This document shows, in pieces, positions 1 to 13,400 of a stretch of DNA of 64,000 nucleotides. The stretch spans positions 11,177,212 to 11,241,211 of the forward strand of contig CM067311.1 of the NCBI GenBank assembly GCA_034231615.1. Direction: 5' to 3'. The stretch is from Meghimatium bilineatum (Eukaryota; Mollusca; Gastropoda; Stylommatophora; Philomycidae). Numbering within the stretch: the first letter of the stretch is position 1; every line of letters starts with the position of its first letter. The translations under genes and the position numbers were made by a program. The notes under the pieces were generated by a model. It did not search any database. It saw only the letters and a program-made list of their open reading frames with translations, and was not told the DNA's origin.

Positions 1-3000
1 ATTTCTTTTTTTGATTTTCAAACTTTTCAACACATTTCATAAATGTATCTAGTTTATCATTAGAAATATATTTTTTTATTTTCTTTTTCAATCTTTTCAA
101 CACATCTCATAAATACTGGTAGTTTATCATAAGAAATAATTTTTTAAATTTTCTTTTTCATCTTTTCAAAATATCTCATAAATGTATCTACCCGTAGATT
201 ATCACTAGAAATATATCTTTTCATTTTCTATTTCAAACTTTTTAACACATTTCATAAATGTATATAGTTTATCATTAGAAATATATTTTTTTTAAATTTT
301 AAACTTTTCAACACATTTCATAAATGTAACTACTGGTAGATTATCAATAGAAATATATCTTTTAATTTTCTTTTTCAAACTTTTCATAAGTGTATATATA
401 TATAGTTTATCAATAGAAATTAATTTTTTTATTTTCTTTTTGAAATTTTTCAACACATTTCATAAATGTATATAGTTTATCATTAGAAATATATCTTTTA
501 ATTTTCTTTTTCAAACTTTTCAACACATTTCATAAGTGTATATATATATAGTTTATCAATAGAAATTTATTTTTTTATTTTCTTTTTCAAACTGTTCAAC
601 ACATCTCATAAATGTTTCTACCGGTAGTTTATCATAAGAAATATTTCTTTTCATTTTCTTTTCCAAACTTTTCAACACATTTCATAAATGTATCAGTTTA
701 TCATTAGAAATATATTTTTTTTAAATTTCAAACTTTTAAACACATTTCATAAATGTATCTAGTTTATCACTAGAAATATATTTTTTGATTTTTTTTTCAA
801 ACGTTTCAACACATCTCATAAAAGTATCTAGTTTATCAATAGAAATATATTTTTTGATTTTCTTTTTCAAACTTTTCAACACATCTCATAAATGTATCTA
901 GTTTATCATTAGAAATATATCAAAATTTTTTTTTATTTTTTTTATTTTCAAACTGTTCAACACATCTCATAAATGTATCTACCGGTAGAGTATCACTAGA
1001 AATATATTTTTTTATTTTCTTTTTCAAACTTTTCAACACATTTCATAAATGAATATAGTTTATCATTAGAAATATATTTTTATGATTTTCTTTTCCAAAC
1101 TTTTCAACACATCTCATAAATGTATCTAGTTTATCATTAGAAATATTTTTTTTTTTAATTTCAAACTTTTCAACACATCTCATAAATGTATCTACTGGTA
1201 GATTATCAATAGAAATAAAAATTTTTGTTTTCTTTTTCGAACTTTTCAACACATTTCATAAATGTATCTAGTTTTTATCATTATAAATATTTCTTTTTTT
1301 GATTTTCAAACTTTTCAACACATTTCATAAATGTATCTAGTTTATCATTAGAAATATATTTTTTTATTTTCTTTTTCAATCTTTTCAACACATCTCATAA
1401 ATGTATCTACTGGTAGTTTATCATAAGAAATAATTTCTTAAATTTTCTTTTTCATCTTTTCAAAATATCTCATAAATGTATCTACCCGTAGATTATCACT
1501 AGAAATATATCTTTTCATTTTCTATTTCAAACTTTTTAACACATTTCATAAATGTATATAGTTTATCATTAGAAATATATTTTTTTTAAATTTTAAACTT
1601 TTCAACACATTTCATAAATGTATCTACTGGTAGATTATCAATAGAAATATATCTTTTAATTTTCTTTTTCAAACTTTTCATAAGTGTATATATATATAGT
1701 TTATCAATAGAAATTTATTTTTTTATTTTCTTTTTGAAATTTTTCAACACATTTCATAAATGTATATAGTTTATCATTAGAAATATATCTTTTAATTTTC
1801 TTTTTCAAACTTTTCAACACATTTCATAAGTGTATATATATATAGTTTATCAATAGAAATTTATTTTTTTATTTTCTTTTTGAAATTTTTCAACACATTT
1901 CATAAATGTATATAGTTTATCATTAGAAATATATCTTTTAATTTTCTTTTTCAAACTTTTCAACACATTTCATAAGTGTATATATATATAGTTTATCAAT
2001 AGAAATTTATTTTTTTATTTTGTTTTTCAAACTGTTCAACACATCTCATAAATGTTTCTACCGGTAGTTTATCATAAGAAATATTTCTTTTCATTTTCTT
2101 TTCCAAACTTTTCAACACATTTCATAAATGTATCAGTTTATCATTAGAAATATATTTTTTTTAAATTTCAAACTTTTAAACACATTTCATAAATGTATCT
2201 AGTTTATCACTAGAAATATATTTTTTGATATTTTTTTTTCAAACGTTTCAACACATCTCATAAAAGTATCTAGTTTATCAATAGAAATATATTTTTTGAT
2301 TTTCTTTTTCAAACTTTTCAACACATCTCATAAATGTATCTAGTTTATCATTAGAAATATATCAAAATTTTTTTTTATTTTTTTTATTTTCAAACTGTTC
2401 AACACATCTCATAAATGTATCTACCGGTAGAGTATCACTAGAAATATATTTTTTTATTTTCTTTTTCAAACTTTTCAACACATTTCATAAATGAATATAG
2501 TTTATCATTAGAAATATATTTTTATGATTTTCTTTTCCAAACTTTTCAACACATCTCATAAATGTATCTAGTTTATCATTAGAAATATTTTTTTTTTTAA
2601 TTTCAAACTTTTCAACACATCTCATAAATGTATCTACTGGTAGATTATCAATAGAAATAAAATTTTTTGTTTTCTTTTTCGAACTTTTCAACACATTTCA
2701 TAAATGTATCTAGTTTTTATCATTATAAATATTTCTTTTTTTGATTTTCAAACTTTTCAACACATTTCATAAATGTATCTAGTTTATCATTAGAAATATA
2801 TTTTTTTATTTTCTTTTTCAATCTTTTCAACACATCTCATAAATGTATCTACTGGTAGTTTATCATAAGAAATAATTTCTTAAATTTTCTTTTTCATCTT
2901 TTCAAAATATCTCATAAATGTATCTACCCGTAGATTATCACTAGAAATATATCTTTTCATTTTCTATTTCAAACTTTTTAACACATTTCATAAATGTATA

Positions 3001-6000
3001 TAGTTTATCATTAGAAATATATTTTTTTTAAATTTTAAACTTTTCAACACATTTCATAAATGTATCTACTGGTAGATTATCAATAGAAATATATCTTTTA
3101 ATTTTCTTTTTCAAACTTTTCATAAGTGTATATATATATAGTTTATCAATAGAAATTTATTTTTTTATTTTCTTTTTGAAATTTTTCAACACATTTCATA
3201 AATGTATATAGTTTATCATTAGAAATATATCTTTTAATTTTCTTTTTCAAACTTTTCAACACATTTCATAAGTGTATATATATATAGTTTATCAATAGAA
3301 ATTTATTTTTTTATTTTCTTTTTGAAATTTTTCAACACATTTCATAAATGTATATAGTTTATCATTAGAAATATATCTTTTAATTTTCTTTTTCAAACTT
3401 TTCAACACATTTCATAAGTGTATATATATATAGTTTATCAATAGAAATTTATTTTTTTATTTTCTTTTTCAAACTGTTCAACACATCTCATAAATGTTTC
3501 TACCGGTAGTTTATCATAAGAAATATTTCTTTTCATTTTCTTTTCCAAACTTTTCAACACATTTCATAAATGTATCAGTTTATCATTAGAAATATATTTT
3601 TTTTAAATTTCAAACTTTTAAACACATTTCATAAATGTATCTAGTTTATCACTAGAAATATATTTTTTGATTTTTTTTTTCAAACGTTTCAACACATCTC
3701 ATAAAAGTATCTAGTTTATCAATAGAAATATATTTTTTGATTTTCTTTTTCAAACTTTTCAACACATCTCATAAATGTATCTACCGGTAGAGTATCACTA
3801 GAAATATATTTTTTTATTTTCTTTTTCAAACTTTTCAACACATTTCATAAATGTATCTAGTTTATCATTAGAAATATATTTTTTTGATTTTCTTTTCCAA
3901 ACTTTTCAACACATCTCATAAATGTATCTAGTTTATCATTAGAAATATTTTTTTTTTTAATTTCAAACTTTTCAACACATCTCATAAATGTATCTACTGG
4001 TAGATTATCAATAGAAATAAAAATTTTTGTTTTCTTTTTCAAACTTTTCAACACATTTCATAAATGTATCTAGTTTTTATCATTATAAATATTTCTTTTT
4101 TTGATTTTCAAACTTTTCAACACATCTCATAAATGTATCTAGTTTATCATTAGAAATATATCAAAATTTTTTTTTATTTTTTTTATTTTCAAACTGTTCA
4201 ACACATCTCATAAATGTATCTACCGGTAGAGTATCACTAGAAATATATTTTTTTATTTTCTTTTTCAAACTTTTCAACACATTTCATAAATGAATATAGT
4301 TTATCATTAGAAATATATTTTTATGATTTTCTTTTCCAAACTTTTCAACACATCTCATAAATGTATCTAGTTTATCATTAGAAATATTTTTTTTTTTAAT
4401 TTCAAACTTTTCAACACATCTCATAAATGTATCTACTGGTAGATTATCAATAGAAATAAAAATTTTTGTTTTCTTTTTCGAACTTTTCAACACATTTCAT
4501 AAATGTATCTAGTTTTTATCATTATAAATATTTCTTTTTTTGATTTTCAAACTTTTCAACACATTTCATAAATGTATCTAGTTTATCATTAGAAATATAT
4601 TTTTTTATTTTCTTTTTCAATCTTTTCAACACATCTCATAAATGTATCTACTGGTAGTTTATCATAAGAAATAATTTCTTAAATTTTCTTTTTCATCTTT
4701 TCAAAATATCTCATAAATGTATCTACCCGTAGATTATCACTAGAAATATATCTTTTCATTTTCTATTTCAAACTTTTTAACACATTTCATAAATGTATAT
4801 AGTTTATCATTAGAAATATATTTTTTTTAAATTTTAAACTTTTCAACACATTTCATAAATGTATCTACTGGTAGATTATCAATAGAAATATATCTTTTAA
4901 TTTTCTTTTTCAAACTTTTCATAAGTGTATATATATATAGTTTATCAATAGAAATTTATTTTTTTATTTTCTTTTTGAAATTTTTCAACACATTTCATAA
5001 ATGTATATAGTTTATCATTAGAAATATATCTTTTAATTTTCTTTTTCAAACTTTTCAACACATTTCATAAGTGTATATATATATAGTTTATCAATAGAAA
5101 TTTATTTTTTTATTTTCTTTTTGAAATTTTTCAACACATTTCATAAATGTATATAGTTTATCATTAGAAATATATCTTTTAATTTTCTTTTTCAAACTTT
5201 TCAACACATTTCATAAGTGTATATATATATAGTTTATCAATAGAAATTTATTTTTTTATTTTGTTTTTCAAACTGTTCAACACATCTCATAAATGTTTCT
5301 ACCGGTAGTTTATCATAAGAAATATTTCTTTTCATTTTCTTTTCCAAACTTTTCAACACATTTCATAAATGTATCAGTTTATCATTAGAAATATTTTTTT
5401 TTTAAATTTCAAACTTTTAAACACATTTCATAAATGTATCTAGTTTATCACTAGAAATATATTTTTTGATTTTTTTTTTCAAACGTTTCAACACATCTCA
5501 TAAAAGTATCTAGTTTATCAATAGAAATATATTTTTTGATTTTCTTTTTCAAACTTTTCAACACATCTCATAAATGTATCTAGTTTATCATTAGAAATAT
5601 ATCAAATTTTTTTTTATTTTTTTGATTTTCAAACTGTTCAACACATCTCATAAATGTATCTACCGGTAGAGTATCACTATAAATATATTTTTTTATTTTC
5701 TTTTTCAAACTTTTCAACACATTTCATAAATGAATATAGTTTATCATTAGAAATATATTTGTTTGATTTTCTTTTCCAAACTTTTCAACACATCTCATAA
5801 ATGTATCTAGTTTATCATTAGAAATATTTTTTTTTTAAATTTCAAACTTTTCAACACATCTCATAAATGTATCTACTGGTAGATTATCAATAGAAATACA
5901 TTTTTTTGTTTTCTTTTTCGAACTTTTCAACACATTTCATAAATGTATCTAGTTTTTATCATTATAAATATTTCTTTTTTTGATTTTCAAACTTTTCAAC

Positions 6001-9000
6001 ACATTTCATAAATGTATCTAGTTTATCATTAGAAATATATTTTTTTATTTTCTTTTTCAATCTTTTCAACACATCTCATAAATACTGGTAGTTTATCATA
6101 AGAAATAATTTTTTAAATTTTCTTTTTCATCTTTTCAAAATATCTCATAAATGTATCTACCCGTAGATTATCACTAGAAATATATCTTTTCATTTTCTAT
6201 TTCAAACTTTTTAACACATTTCATAAATGTATATAGTTTATCATTAGAAATATATTTTTTTTAAATTTTAAACTTTTCAACACATTTCATAAATGTAACT
6301 ACTGGTAGATTATCAATAGAAATATATCTTTTAATTTTCTTTTTCAAACTTTTCATAAGTGTATATATATATAGTTTATCAATAGAAATTAATTTTTTTA
6401 TTTTCTTTTTGAAATTTTTCAACACATTTCATAAATGTATATAGTTTATCATTAGAAATATATCTTTTAATTTTCTTTTTCAAACTTTTCAACACATTTC
6501 ATAAGTGTATATATATATAGTTTATCAATAGAAATTTATTTTTTTATTTTCTTTTTCAAACTGTTCAACACATCTCATAAATGTTTCTACCGGTAGTTTA
6601 TCATAAGAAATATTTCTTTTCATTTTCTTTTCCAAACTTTTCAACACATTTCATAAATGTATCAGTTTATCATTAGAAATATATTTTTTTTAAATTTCAA
6701 ACTTTTAAACACATTTCATAAATGTATCTAGTTTATCACTAGAAATATATTTTTTGATTTTTTTTTTCAAACGTTTCAACACATCTCATAAAAGTATCTA
6801 GTTTATCAATAGAAATATATTTTTTGATTTTCTTTTTCAAACTTTTCAACACATCTCATAAATGTATCTAGTTTATCATTAGAAATATATCAAAATTTTT
6901 TTTTATTTTTTGATTTTCAAACTGTTCAACACATCTCATAAATGTATCTACCGGTAGAGTATCACTAGAAATATATTTTTTTATTTTCTTTTTCAAACTT
7001 TTCAACACATTTCATAAATGAATATAGTTTATCATTAGAAATATATTTTTTTGATTTTTTTTTCCAAACTTTTCAACACATCTCATAAATGTATCTAGTT
7101 TATCATTAGAAATATTTTTTTTTTAAATTTCAAACTTTTAAACACATTTCATAAATGTATCTAGTTTATCACTAGAAATATATTTTTTGATTTTTTTTTT
7201 CAAACGTTTCAACACATCTCATAAAAGTATCTAGTTTATCAATAGAAATATATTTTGTGATTTTCTTTTTCAAACTTTTCAACACATCTCATAAATGTAT
7301 CTAGTTTATCATTAGAAATATATCAAAATTTTTTTGATTTTTTTTATTTTCAAACTGTTCAACACATCTCATAAATGTATCTACCGGTAGAGTATCACTA
7401 GAAATATATTTTTTTATTTTCTTTTTCAAACTTTTCAACACATTTCATAAATGAATATAGTTTATCATTAGAAATATATTTTTTTGATTTTCTTTTCCAA
7501 ACTTTTCAACACATCTCATAAATGTATCTAGTTTATCATTAGAAATATTTTTTTTTTAAATTTCAAACTTTTCAACACATCTCATAAATGTATCTACTGG
7601 TAGATTATCAATAGAAATAAATTTTTTTGTTTTCTTTTTCAAACTTTTCAACACATTTCATAAATGTATCTAGTTTTTATCATTATAAATATTTCTTTTT
7701 TTGATTTTCAAACTTTTCAACACATTTCATAAATGTATCTAGTTTATCATTAGAAATATATTTTTTTCTTTCTTTTTCAATCTTTTCAACACATCTCATA
7801 AATGTATCTACTGGTAGTTTATCATAAGAAATAATTTTTTTAATTTTCTTTTTCATCTTTTCAAAATATCTCATAAATGTATCTACCCGTAGATTATCAC
7901 TAGAAATATATCTTTTCATTTTCTATTTCAAACTTTTTAACACATTTCATAAATGTATATAGTTTATCATTAGAAATATATTTTTTTTAAATTTTAAACT
8001 TTTCAACACATTTCATAAGTGTATATATATATAGTTTATCAATAGAAATTTATTTTTTTATTTTCTTTTTGAAATTTTTCAACACATTTCATAAATGTAT
8101 ATAGTTTATCATTAGAAATATATCTTTTAATTTTCTTTTTCAAACTTTTCAACACATTTCATAAGTGTATATATATATAGTTTATCAATAGAAATTTATT
8201 TTTTTATTTTCTTTTTCAAACTGTTCAATTCATCTCATAAATGTTTCTACCGGTAGTTTATCATAAGAAATATTTCTTTTCATTTTCTTTTCCAAACTTT
8301 TCAACACATTTCATAAATGTATCAGTTTATCATTAGAAATATATTTTCTTTAAATTTCAAACTTTTAAACACATTTCATAAATGTATCTAGTTTATCATT
8401 AGAAATATATTTTTTGATTTTTTTTTTCAAACGTTTCAACACATCTCATAAAAGTATCTAGTTTATCAATAGAAATATATTTTTTGATTTTCTTTTCAAA
8501 CTTTTCAACACATCTCATAAATGTATCTAGTTTATCATTAGAAATATATCAAATTTTTTTTTATTTTTTTGATTTTCAAACTGTTCAACACATCTCATAA
8601 ATGTATCTACCGGTAGAGTATCACTAGAAATATATTTTTTTATTTTCTTTTTCAAACTTTTCAACACATTTCATAAATGAATATAGTTTATCATTAGAAA
8701 TATATTTTTTTGATTTTCTTTTCCAAACTTTTCAACACATCTCATAAATGTATCTAGTTTATCATTAGAAATATTTTTTTTTTTAATTTCAAACTTTTCA
8801 ACACATCTCATAAATGTATCTACTGGTAGATTATCAATAGAAATAAATTTTTTTGTTTTCTTTTTCAAACTTTTCAACACATTTCATAAATGTATCTAGT
8901 TTTTATCATTATAAATATTTCTTTTTTTGATTTTCAAACTTTTCAACACATTTCATAAATGTATCTAGTTTATCATTAGAAATATATTTTTTTATTTTCT

Positions 9001-10480
9001 TTTTCAATCTTTTCAACACATCTCATAAATGTATCTACTGGTAGTTTATCATAAGAAATAATTTTTTAAATTTTCTTTTTCATCTTTTCAAAATATCTCA
9101 TAAATGTATCTACCCGTAGATTATCACTAGAAATATATCTTTTCATTTTCTATTTCAAACTTTTTAACACATTTCATAAATGTATATAGTTTATCATTAG
9201 AAATATATTTTTTTTAAATTTTAAACTTTTCAACACATTTCATAAATGTATCTACTGGTAGATTATCAATAGAAATATATCTTTTAATTTTATTTTTCAA
9301 ACTTTTCAACACATTTCATAAGTGTATATATATATAGTTTATCAATAGAAATTTATTTTTTTATTTTCTTTTTGAAATTTTTCAACACATTTCATAAATG
9401 TATATAGTTTATCATTAGAAATATATCTTTTAATTTTCTTTTTCAAACTTTTCAACACATTTCATAAGTGTATATATATATAGTTTATCAATAGAAATTT
9501 ATTTTTTTATTTTCTTTTTCAAACTGTTCAACACATCTCATAAATGTTTCTACCGGTAGTTTATCATAAGAAATATTTCTTTTCATTTTCTTTTCCAAAC
9601 TTTTCAACACATTTCATAAATGTATCAGTTTATCATTAGAAATATTTTTTTTTTAAATTTCAAACTTTTAAACACATTTCATAAATGTATCTAGTTTATC
9701 ACTAGAAATATATTTTTTGATTTTTTTTTCAAACGTTTCAACACATCTCATAAAAGTATCTAGTTTATCAATAGAAATATATTTTTTGATTTTCTTTTTC
9801 AAACTTTTCAACACATCTCATAAATGTATCTAGTTTATCATTAGAAATATATCAAAATTTTTTTTTATTTTTTTTATTTTCAAACTGTTCAACACATCTC
9901 ATAAATGTATCTACCGGTAGAGTATCACTAGAAATATATTTTTTTATTTTCTTTTTCAAACTTTTCAACACATTTCATAAATGAATATAGTTTATCATTA
10001 GAAATATATTTTTTTGATTTTCTTTTCCAAACTTTTCAACACATCTCATAAATGTATCTAGTTTATCATTAGAAATATTTTTTTTTTTAATTTCAAACTT
10101 TTCAACACATCTCATAAATGTATTTACTGGTAGATTATCAATAGAAATACATTTTTTTGTTTTCTTTTTCAAACTTTTCAACACATTTCATAAATGTATC
10201 TAGTTTTTATCATTATAAATATTTCTTTTTTTGATTTTCAAACTTTTCAACACATTTCATAAATGTATCTAGTTTATCATTAGAAATATATTTTTTTATT
10301 TTCTTTTTCAATCTTTTCAACACATCTCATAAATGTATCTACTGGTAGTTTATCATAAGAAATAATTTTTTAAATTTTCTTTTTCATCTTTTCAAAATAT
10401 CTCATAAATGTATCTACCCGTAGATTATCACTAGAAATATATCTTTTCATTTTCTATTTCAAACTTTTTAACACATTTCA
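1..10480. repeat. satellite domain I: higher-order repeats of ~1.2-1.7 kb
   Basis: Within the array a marker variant (gtttttatcattataaat) recurs at 1271, 2713, 4073, 4512, 5952, 7673, 8899 and 10203. The spacings are 1442, 1360, 439, 1440, 1721, 1226 and 1304 bp. Between markers the order of variant monomers is almost the same in each period, so this is a true higher-order repeat of about 17-24 monomers. Copies differ mainly by loss or gain of whole monomers. The 439-bp spacing is an internal six-monomer duplication. Near-identity between periods points to recent unequal exchange or amplification. Confidence 0.85.
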
Positions 10481-13400
10481 TAAATGTATATAGTTTATCA
10501 CTAGAAATATATCTTTTCATTTTCTATTTCAAATTTTTCAACACATCTCATAAATGTATCTACCGGTAGTTTATCATTAGAAATATATTTTTTTATTTTC
10601 TTTTTCAATTTTTTCAACACATTTCATAAATGTATCTAATTTATCATTAGAAAAATATTTCTTTGATTTTGAAAGTTTTCAACACATTTAATAAATGTAT
10701 CTTGTTTATTATTAGAAATATATTTTTTATTTTCTTTTTCAAACTTTTCAACACATCTCATAAATGTATCTACCGGTAGATTATCACTAGAAATATATCT
10801 TTTCATTTTATTTTTCAAACTTCCAACACATTTCATAAATGTATATAGTTTATCATTAGAAATAATTTTTTTTTATTTTCTTGTTCAAACTTTTCAACAC
10901 ATTTCAGCAATGTATTTAGTTTATCATTAGAAATATATTTTTGTATTTTCTTTTTCAAACTTTTCAACACATTTCATAAATGTATCTAGTTTATCATTAG
11001 AAATATTTTTTTTTATTTTCTTTTTCAAACTTTTCAACACATCTCATAAGTGTATCTACTGGTAGTTTATTATAAGAAATAAATTTTTTTATTTTCTTTT
11101 TCAAACATTTCAACACATCTCATAAATGTATCTAGTTTATCATTAGAAATAGATTTTTTTGATTTTGAAACTTTTCAACACATTTCATAAAAGTATCTAG
11201 TTTATCATTAGAAATATATTTTTGATTTTCTTTTTCAAACTTATCAACACATTTCATAAATGTATCTAGTTTATCATTAGAAATGTATCAAATTTTTTAA
11301 ATATTTTTATGATTTTCAAACTGTTCAACACATCTCATAAATGTATCTAATTTATCATTAGAAAAATATTTCTTGATTTTGAAACTTTTCAACACATTTC
11401 ATCAATGTATCTAGTTTATCATTAGAAATATATTTTATTTTCTTTTTCAAACTTTTCAACACATTTCATAAATGTATATAGTTTATCATTAGAAAAATAT
11501 TTCTTTGATTTTGAAACTTTTCAACACATTTCAGCAATGTATCTAGTTTATCATTAGAAATATTTTTTTTTATTTTATTTTTCAAACTTTTCAACACATC
11601 TCATAAGTGTATCTACTGGTAGTTTATTATAAGAAATAAAAATTTTTATTTTCTTTTTCAAACTTTTCAACACATTTCATAAATGTATCCACTGGTAGTT
11701 TATCATTAGAAATATATTTTTTTATTTTCTTTTTCAAACATTTCAACACATCTCATAAATGTATCTAGTTTATCATTAGAAATATATTTTTTGATTTTCT
11801 TTTTCAATCTTTTCAACACATCTCATAAATGTATCTACCGGTAGATTATCACTAGAAATATATCTTTTCATTTTATTTTTCAAACTTTTCAACACATTTC
11901 ATAAATGTATATAGTTTATCATTAGAAATAATTTTTTTTAATTTTCTTGTTCAAACTTTTCAACACATTTCAGCAATGTATCTAGTTTATCATTAGAAAT
12001 ATATTTTTTTATTTTCTTTTTCAAACTTTTCAACACATCTCATAAATGTATCTACCGGTAGATTATCACTAGAAATAAAAATTTTTATTTTCTTTTTCAA
12101 ACTTTTCAACACATTTCATAAATGTATCCACTGGTAGTTTATCATTAGAAATATATTTTTTTATTTTCTTTTTCAAACATTTCAACACATCTCATAAATG
12201 TATCTAGTTTATCATTAGAAATATATTTTTTGATTTTCTTTTTCAATCTTTTCAACACATCTCATAAATGTATCTACCGGTAGATTATCACTAGAAATAT
12301 ATCTTTTCATTTTATTTTTCAAACTTTTCAACACATTTCATAAATGTATATAGTTTATCATTAGAAATAATTTTTTTTAATTTTCTTGTTCAAACTTTTC
12401 AACACATTTCAGCAATGTATCTAGTTTATCATTAGAAATATATTTTTTTATTTTCTTTTTCAAACTTTTCAACACATCTCATAAATGTATCTACCGGTAG
12501 ATTATCACTAGAAATATATCTTTTCATTTTATTTTTCAAACTTTTCAACACATTTCATAAATGTATATAGTTTATCATTAGAAATATTTTTTTTTTCAAT
12601 TTTCTTGTTCAAACTTTGCAACATATTTCATAAATGTATCTAGTTTATCATTAGAAATATATTTTTTTATTTTCTTTTTCAAACTTTTCAACACATCTCA
12701 TAAATGTATCTACCGGTAGATTATCACTAGAAATAAAAATTTTTATTTTCTTTTTCAAACTTTTCAACACATTTCATAAATGTATCCACTGGTAGTTTAT
12801 CATTAGAAATATATTTTTTTATTTTCTTTTTCAAACATTTCAACACATCTCATAAATGTATCTAGTTTATCATTAGAAATATATTTTTTGATTTTCTTTT
12901 TCAATCTTTTCAACACATCTCATAAATGTATCTACCGGTAGATTATCACTAGAAATATATCTTTTCATTTTATTTTTCAAACTTTTCAACACATTTCATA
13001 AATGTATATAGTTTATCATTAGAAATAATTTTTTTTAATTTTCTTGTTCAAACTTTTCAACACATTTCAGCAATGTATCTAGTTTATCATTAGAAATATA
13101 TTTTTTTATTTTCTTTTTCAAACTTTTCAACACATCTCATAAATGTATCTACCGGTAGATTATCACTAGAAATATATCTTTTCATTTTATTTTTCAAACT
13201 TTTCAACACATTTCATAAATGTATATAGTTTATCATTAGAAATATTTTTTTTTCAATTTTCTTGTTCAAACTTTGCAACATATTTCATAAATGTATCTAG
13301 TTTATCACTAGAAATATATTTATTGATTTCCTTTTCCAAACTATTCAACACATTTCATAAATGTATCTAGTTTATTATTAGAAATATATTCTTTTTTAAT

